Shown: positions 61,546 to 64,000 of the stretch, in pieces
How the letters are laid out: each line of letters opens with the position of its first letter
Position numbering within the stretch: the stretch's first letter is position 1
Source of the DNA: Pandoraea sp. PE-S2T-3
GTDB taxonomy: Bacteria; Pseudomonadota; Gammaproteobacteria; Burkholderiales; Burkholderiaceae
Length of the DNA: 64,000 nt
Reading direction: 5' to 3'
Assembly (NCBI RefSeq): GCF_002179965.1
Contig: NZ_NGUQ01000018.1
Coordinates: 434,001-498,000 of the forward strand
Notes under the pieces: model-generated
Told to the model about the DNA's origin: nothing
What the model saw: only the letters and a program-made list of their open reading frames with translations
The model's database searches: none
Program-made: the position numbers and the translations under genes

Positions 61546-62391
61546 ATGTCTCAACAACAATGGTTCATCACCGGCGCCTCGGGTGGCTTGGGTCTCGCCC
61601 TCACGGAAGCCGTGCTCGCAAAAGGCCACCGCGTCGTGGCCGCCGTGCGGCGCCCCAACGCCATGCAGTCGCTGGCCGCAAAGTATCCCGGTCTGCTGAG
61701 CGTCGAAGCGCTCGACGTCACCGACGTTGCGCAAGTGAAGGCCGTCGCCGCGCGTCACACCGACATCGATGTGCTCGTGAACAACGCGGGCGGCGCCGTC
61801 ATCGGTGCAATGGAAGAGATGAGTCAGTCGGATATCGACCATCAGCTCACGTTGAATCTGATCGCGCCGATTCACGTGACCCGCGCTTTCCTTCCGGCAT
61901 TGCGCGCCAAGCAGCGCGGCACGCTGATCTACGTCACCAGTGTCGGCGGCCGCGCCTCGTTCCCGAGCGGCTCGATGTACCACGCCGCGAAGTTCGGCCT
62001 CGAAGGCTTTGCCGAATCGGTGAGTCAGGAAGTTGCCGAGTTCGGTATCAGGACAGTCATCATCGAACCCGGCTCGATCAAAACAGATTTCGTCGCGAAC
62101 ATTCGCTGGACGGAGGCGCTGCCCGATTATCAAAACAGCGTCGTCGGCAAGCTGCGCCAGCAAATCAAGGAAGTCGGCGACGAGCAGGCATCGGGCGATC
62201 CGCAAAAAATGGCGGCCGCCATTTACGACGTCAGCCAGATGGCAACACCGCCGTTGCGTACCGTGCTGGGTGGCGACGCTTATGCAGTGCTCGAAGCGAG
62301 CTACACGCGCAGTCTCGCCGCGCTGCAAGCCCAGAAGGCACTCGCTGAATCCGTCATGTTCGCCGGCAAGACCGGTTTCAATCCGCAGTAA
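61546..62391 (+). CDS. Short-chain dehydrogenase/reductase
   Basis: A 281-residue SDR: FITGASGGLGLAL cofactor loop, LVNNAGGAVIG, catalytic VTSVGGRASFPSGSMYHAAKFGLEG (Ser, Tyr, Lys) and IEPGSIKTDF. AAGGAG precedes the ATG at 61546 by 9 bases. It is the first gene after the TetR-controlled promoter and is related in sequence to the next gene. Substrates unknown; TetR control suggests response to a foreign or toxic carbonyl compound. Confidence 0.9.
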   Translation: MSQQQWFITGASGGLGLALTEAVLAKGHRVVAAVRRPNAMQSLAAKYPGLLSVEALDVTDVAQVKAVAARHTDIDVLVNNAGGAVIGAMEEMSQSDIDHQLTLNLIAPIHVTRAFLPALRAKQRGTLIYVTSVGGRASFPSGSMYHAAKFGLEGFAESVSQEVAEFGIRTVIIEPGSIKTDFVANIRWTEALPDYQNSVVGKLRQQIKEVGDEQASGDPQKMAAAIYDVSQMATPPLRTVLGGDAYAVLEASYTRSLAALQAQKALAESVMFAGKTGFNPQ

Positions 62392-62411
62392 ATCTGGAAG
62401 GGATCACTATC

Positions 62412-63278
62412 ATGTCCAAAGTCTGGTTGATTACCGGTGCAGCGCGCGGGTTGGGTCGTTCGATCCTCGAAGCGGCACTCGAAGCGGGTGGCAAGGTGTT
62501 GGCGACGGCACGCAATCCGGCGCAGCTTGCCGAGTTGAAGACGCAGTACAGCGCGTACGGCGACAAACTCGCGACGTTTTCACTCGACGTGACGAATGGC
62601 GCACAGGCGAGCGACGCTGTTGCGGAAGCCGCACGCCGTTTCGGTCGGCTCGACGTACTCGTGAACAATGCGGGTTACGGTCATATCGAGCCGTTCGAGT
62701 ACACGGCAGATGACGACTTTCGTGCGCAGATCGAGACCAATTTCTTTGGTGTCGTAAATCTCACGCGCGCGGCGATTCCCGTCATGCGAAGCCAGGGCGG
62801 TGGTTACATTTTTCAAGTATCGTCGGTGGGTGGTCGTATCAGCACGCCGGGGCTTGCAGCCTATCAGGCCGCCAAATGGGCCGTCGGTGGATTCAGCGAT
62901 GTCGTGGGCAAAGAAGTCGCCCCGTTCGGCATTCAGCTCTGCACGTTGGAACCCGGTGGGATGCGCACCGGCTGGGGCCACGAGGCGCGCGAAACGTTGC
63001 ACGATCTGCCTGCGGATTACCAAGCGTCGATGGGTGAGTTCAAGGCGTTGATCGATGCTTATGTCGGGCACGAAGTCGGTGACCCGCAGCGCATCGCGAA
63101 ACTGATTGCGCAACTCGCCACGCGCGCGAGCCTGCCGGCGCGTCTGGTATTGGGTTCAGATGCCTGGCAAGTGCTTGAAGCCGAGGAGCAGGCGCGTCAC
63201 GCGTCGATGCAAATCTGGAAACCCGTCACGCTGGCCGCCGATTTCGATTCGGCTGCCCCGGTGTGGCCTACGGAGTAA
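62412..63278 (+). CDS. Short-chain dehydrogenase/reductase
   Basis: A 288-residue SDR: LITGAARGLGRSIL, LVNNAGYGHIE, VSSVGGRISTPGLAAYQAAKWAVGG (Ser, Tyr, Lys) and LEPGGMRTGW. Starts 20 bases after the preceding SDR, so cotranscribed, and close to it in blocks such as SSVGGR, pointing to duplication. It resembles also the SDR at 50251 (VNNAGYGH). The substrate is unknown. Confidence 0.9.
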   Translation: MSKVWLITGAARGLGRSILEAALEAGGKVLATARNPAQLAELKTQYSAYGDKLATFSLDVTNGAQASDAVAEAARRFGRLDVLVNNAGYGHIEPFEYTADDDFRAQIETNFFGVVNLTRAAIPVMRSQGGGYIFQVSSVGGRISTPGLAAYQAAKWAVGGFSDVVGKEVAPFGIQLCTLEPGGMRTGWGHEARETLHDLPADYQASMGEFKALIDAYVGHEVGDPQRIAKLIAQLATRASLPARLVLGSDAWQVLEAEEQARHASMQIWKPVTLAADFDSAAPVWPTE

Positions 63279-63282
63279 CGTC

Positions 63283-63960
63283 ATGCGAATTGTCCTGTTC
63301 GGCGCGAGTGGCATGGTCGGCCAAGGCGCATTGCTCGCCTGCCTGAAGGCCTCGGATGTCACCGAGATCATCGTCGTCGGCAGGCAAGCGCTGCGGGGCC
63401 ACGACGATCCGCGCATCAAGGCCGTCGTGGTCCCCGATCTGAAGACCTTCGACGCGAGCGATGCGATATTCGCCAACGTCGATGCGTGCTTCTTCTGCAT
63501 CGGCGTCACGTCGTTTCGAATGGCAGAAGCGGACTATCGCGTCGTGACGTACGACCTGACGCTGCACATCGCTCAGCAATTGGTCGCCCGCAGCCCGGGC
63601 ATGGCGATGGTGTATGTGTCCGGCGCCGGGGCCGACAGCAGCGAGCGCGGCAAGACGATGTGGGCACGCGTGCGCGGGCAAACGGAAAACGCGTTGCAAC
63701 GTCTGCCCTTCGGTCGGGTGGCGATTTTCCGCCCGGCTGCCATCGTCCCCGAAGATGGCATCCAGTCGCGCACCACCAGCTATCGATGGCTGTATCTCGT
63801 GCTCAAACCGGTGCTGGCGCTGGTGCGCAGCGTCTCGCCGTCGGGTGTATTGACCACCCGCGTGATGGGCGACGCCATGCTCAATGTCGTTCGGCGCGGT
63901 GCCCCGGCAGCCATTCTTGCGCCGGTGGATATCTATCGGTTGTCGCTCGGTCAGACGTAA
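63283..63960 (+). CDS. NAD(P)-binding epimerase-like protein
   Basis: A 225-residue atypical short-chain dehydrogenase: IVLFGASGMVGQGALLACL is the nucleotide-binding motif (GASGMVG), DACFFCIGVTSF is the second strand region and VYVSGAGADSSERGKTMWARVRGQTEN replaces the usual YxxxK with an S...K type pattern. Similar proteins are nucleoside-diphosphate-sugar epimerase-like (YwnB/HSCARG type) and may be redox sensors or reductases. The ATG lies 4 bases after the SDR stop, with CGGAG upstream, in the TetR-controlled operon. Confidence 0.8.
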   Translation: MRIVLFGASGMVGQGALLACLKASDVTEIIVVGRQALRGHDDPRIKAVVVPDLKTFDASDAIFANVDACFFCIGVTSFRMAEADYRVVTYDLTLHIAQQLVARSPGMAMVYVSGAGADSSERGKTMWARVRGQTENALQRLPFGRVAIFRPAAIVPEDGIQSRTTSYRWLYLVLKPVLALVRSVSPSGVLTTRVMGDAMLNVVRRGAPAAILAPVDIYRLSLGQT

Positions 63961-64000
63961 GTCGATCAGGGCGCGCAGTACCGCGCTGACGCGCCCTAAT

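Noticed and set aside
1-64000. CRISPR arrays, tRNA, rRNA, insertion sequences, riboswitches
   Set aside because: No regularly spaced repeats, cloverleaf-like segments, transposase motifs or known riboswitch cores were recognised by eye.

Overview
The window looks like chromosomal DNA from a high-GC betaproteobacterium of the Burkholderiaceae. Pandoraea or a close relative is my best guess. It is an inference from the GC-rich third codon positions, the Bcr-type porin, AAHS transporters, the density of LysR/AraC/GntR regulators and the aromatic-acid and lysine catabolic gene sets. No rRNA, tRNA, CRISPR array, insertion sequence or phage gene was seen.

Layout: (1) 1-1.5 kb, the start of a secreted ABC-type substrate-binding protein and a divergent GntR regulator. 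(2) 1.5-7.8 kb, a complete 3-hydroxybenzoate/gentisate operon (gentisate dioxygenase, fumarylpyruvate hydrolase, maleylpyruvate isomerase, FAD hydroxylase, uptake transporter) under a divergent LysR regulator, with a perfect LysR box at about -64. (3) 8.0-9.0 kb, a 2-hydroxyacid dehydrogenase. (4) 9.0-12.9 kb, the most interesting block: a PAS-LuxR regulator divergent from a four-gene operon of a 28-residue peptide, an HExxH peptide-modifying enzyme, a carboxymuconolactone-decarboxylase-like protein and an MFS exporter. This reads as a small, apparently undescribed RiPP (modified peptide) system. (5) 12.9-14.8 kb, a zinc-ribbon protein, a glycine-rich membrane protein and a RelBE-type toxin-antitoxin pair. 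(6) 14.7-17.1 kb, an AraC regulator and aldo/keto reductase. (7) 17.1-22.7 kb, a minus-strand catabolic operon (LysR, extradiol dioxygenase, class II aldolase-like protein without its metal ligands, AAHS transporter, porin).

(8) 22.9-28.2 kb, assorted regulators, a GST, branched-chain aminotransferase ilvE behind a 20-bp palindrome, and a YitT protein. (9) 28.4-32.5 kb, a lysine/2-aminoadipate set (HglS-type dioxygenase, AmaB dehydrogenase, aminotransferase). (10) 32.8-39.6 kb, an aldehyde dehydrogenase, a GntR regulator, and an operon of carbamoylase-type hydrolase, diaminopropionate ammonia-lyase and M20 amidohydrolase with a divergent AsnC-type regulator. (11) 39.7-46.3 kb, a GlxA-type regulator, a cysteine-synthase-like enzyme, a MarR-GNAT fusion, a two-component system, and an SDR/MarR pair. 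(12) 46.3-53.8 kb, hydrolases, a methyltransferase, and AraC-linked redox and VOC genes. (13) 53.8-60.5 kb, a chromate transporter, a patatin-barrel (type Vd) protein, and a split Pel-like trio (deacetylase, GT4, GH114). (14) 60.8-64 kb, a TetR-controlled run of three NAD(P)-binding proteins with matching operators at both promoters.

Start codons were chosen from visible Shine-Dalgarno (SD) sequences and family N-termini. No database search or folding calculation could be run, so functions rest on motif recognition and operator calls on base symmetry.
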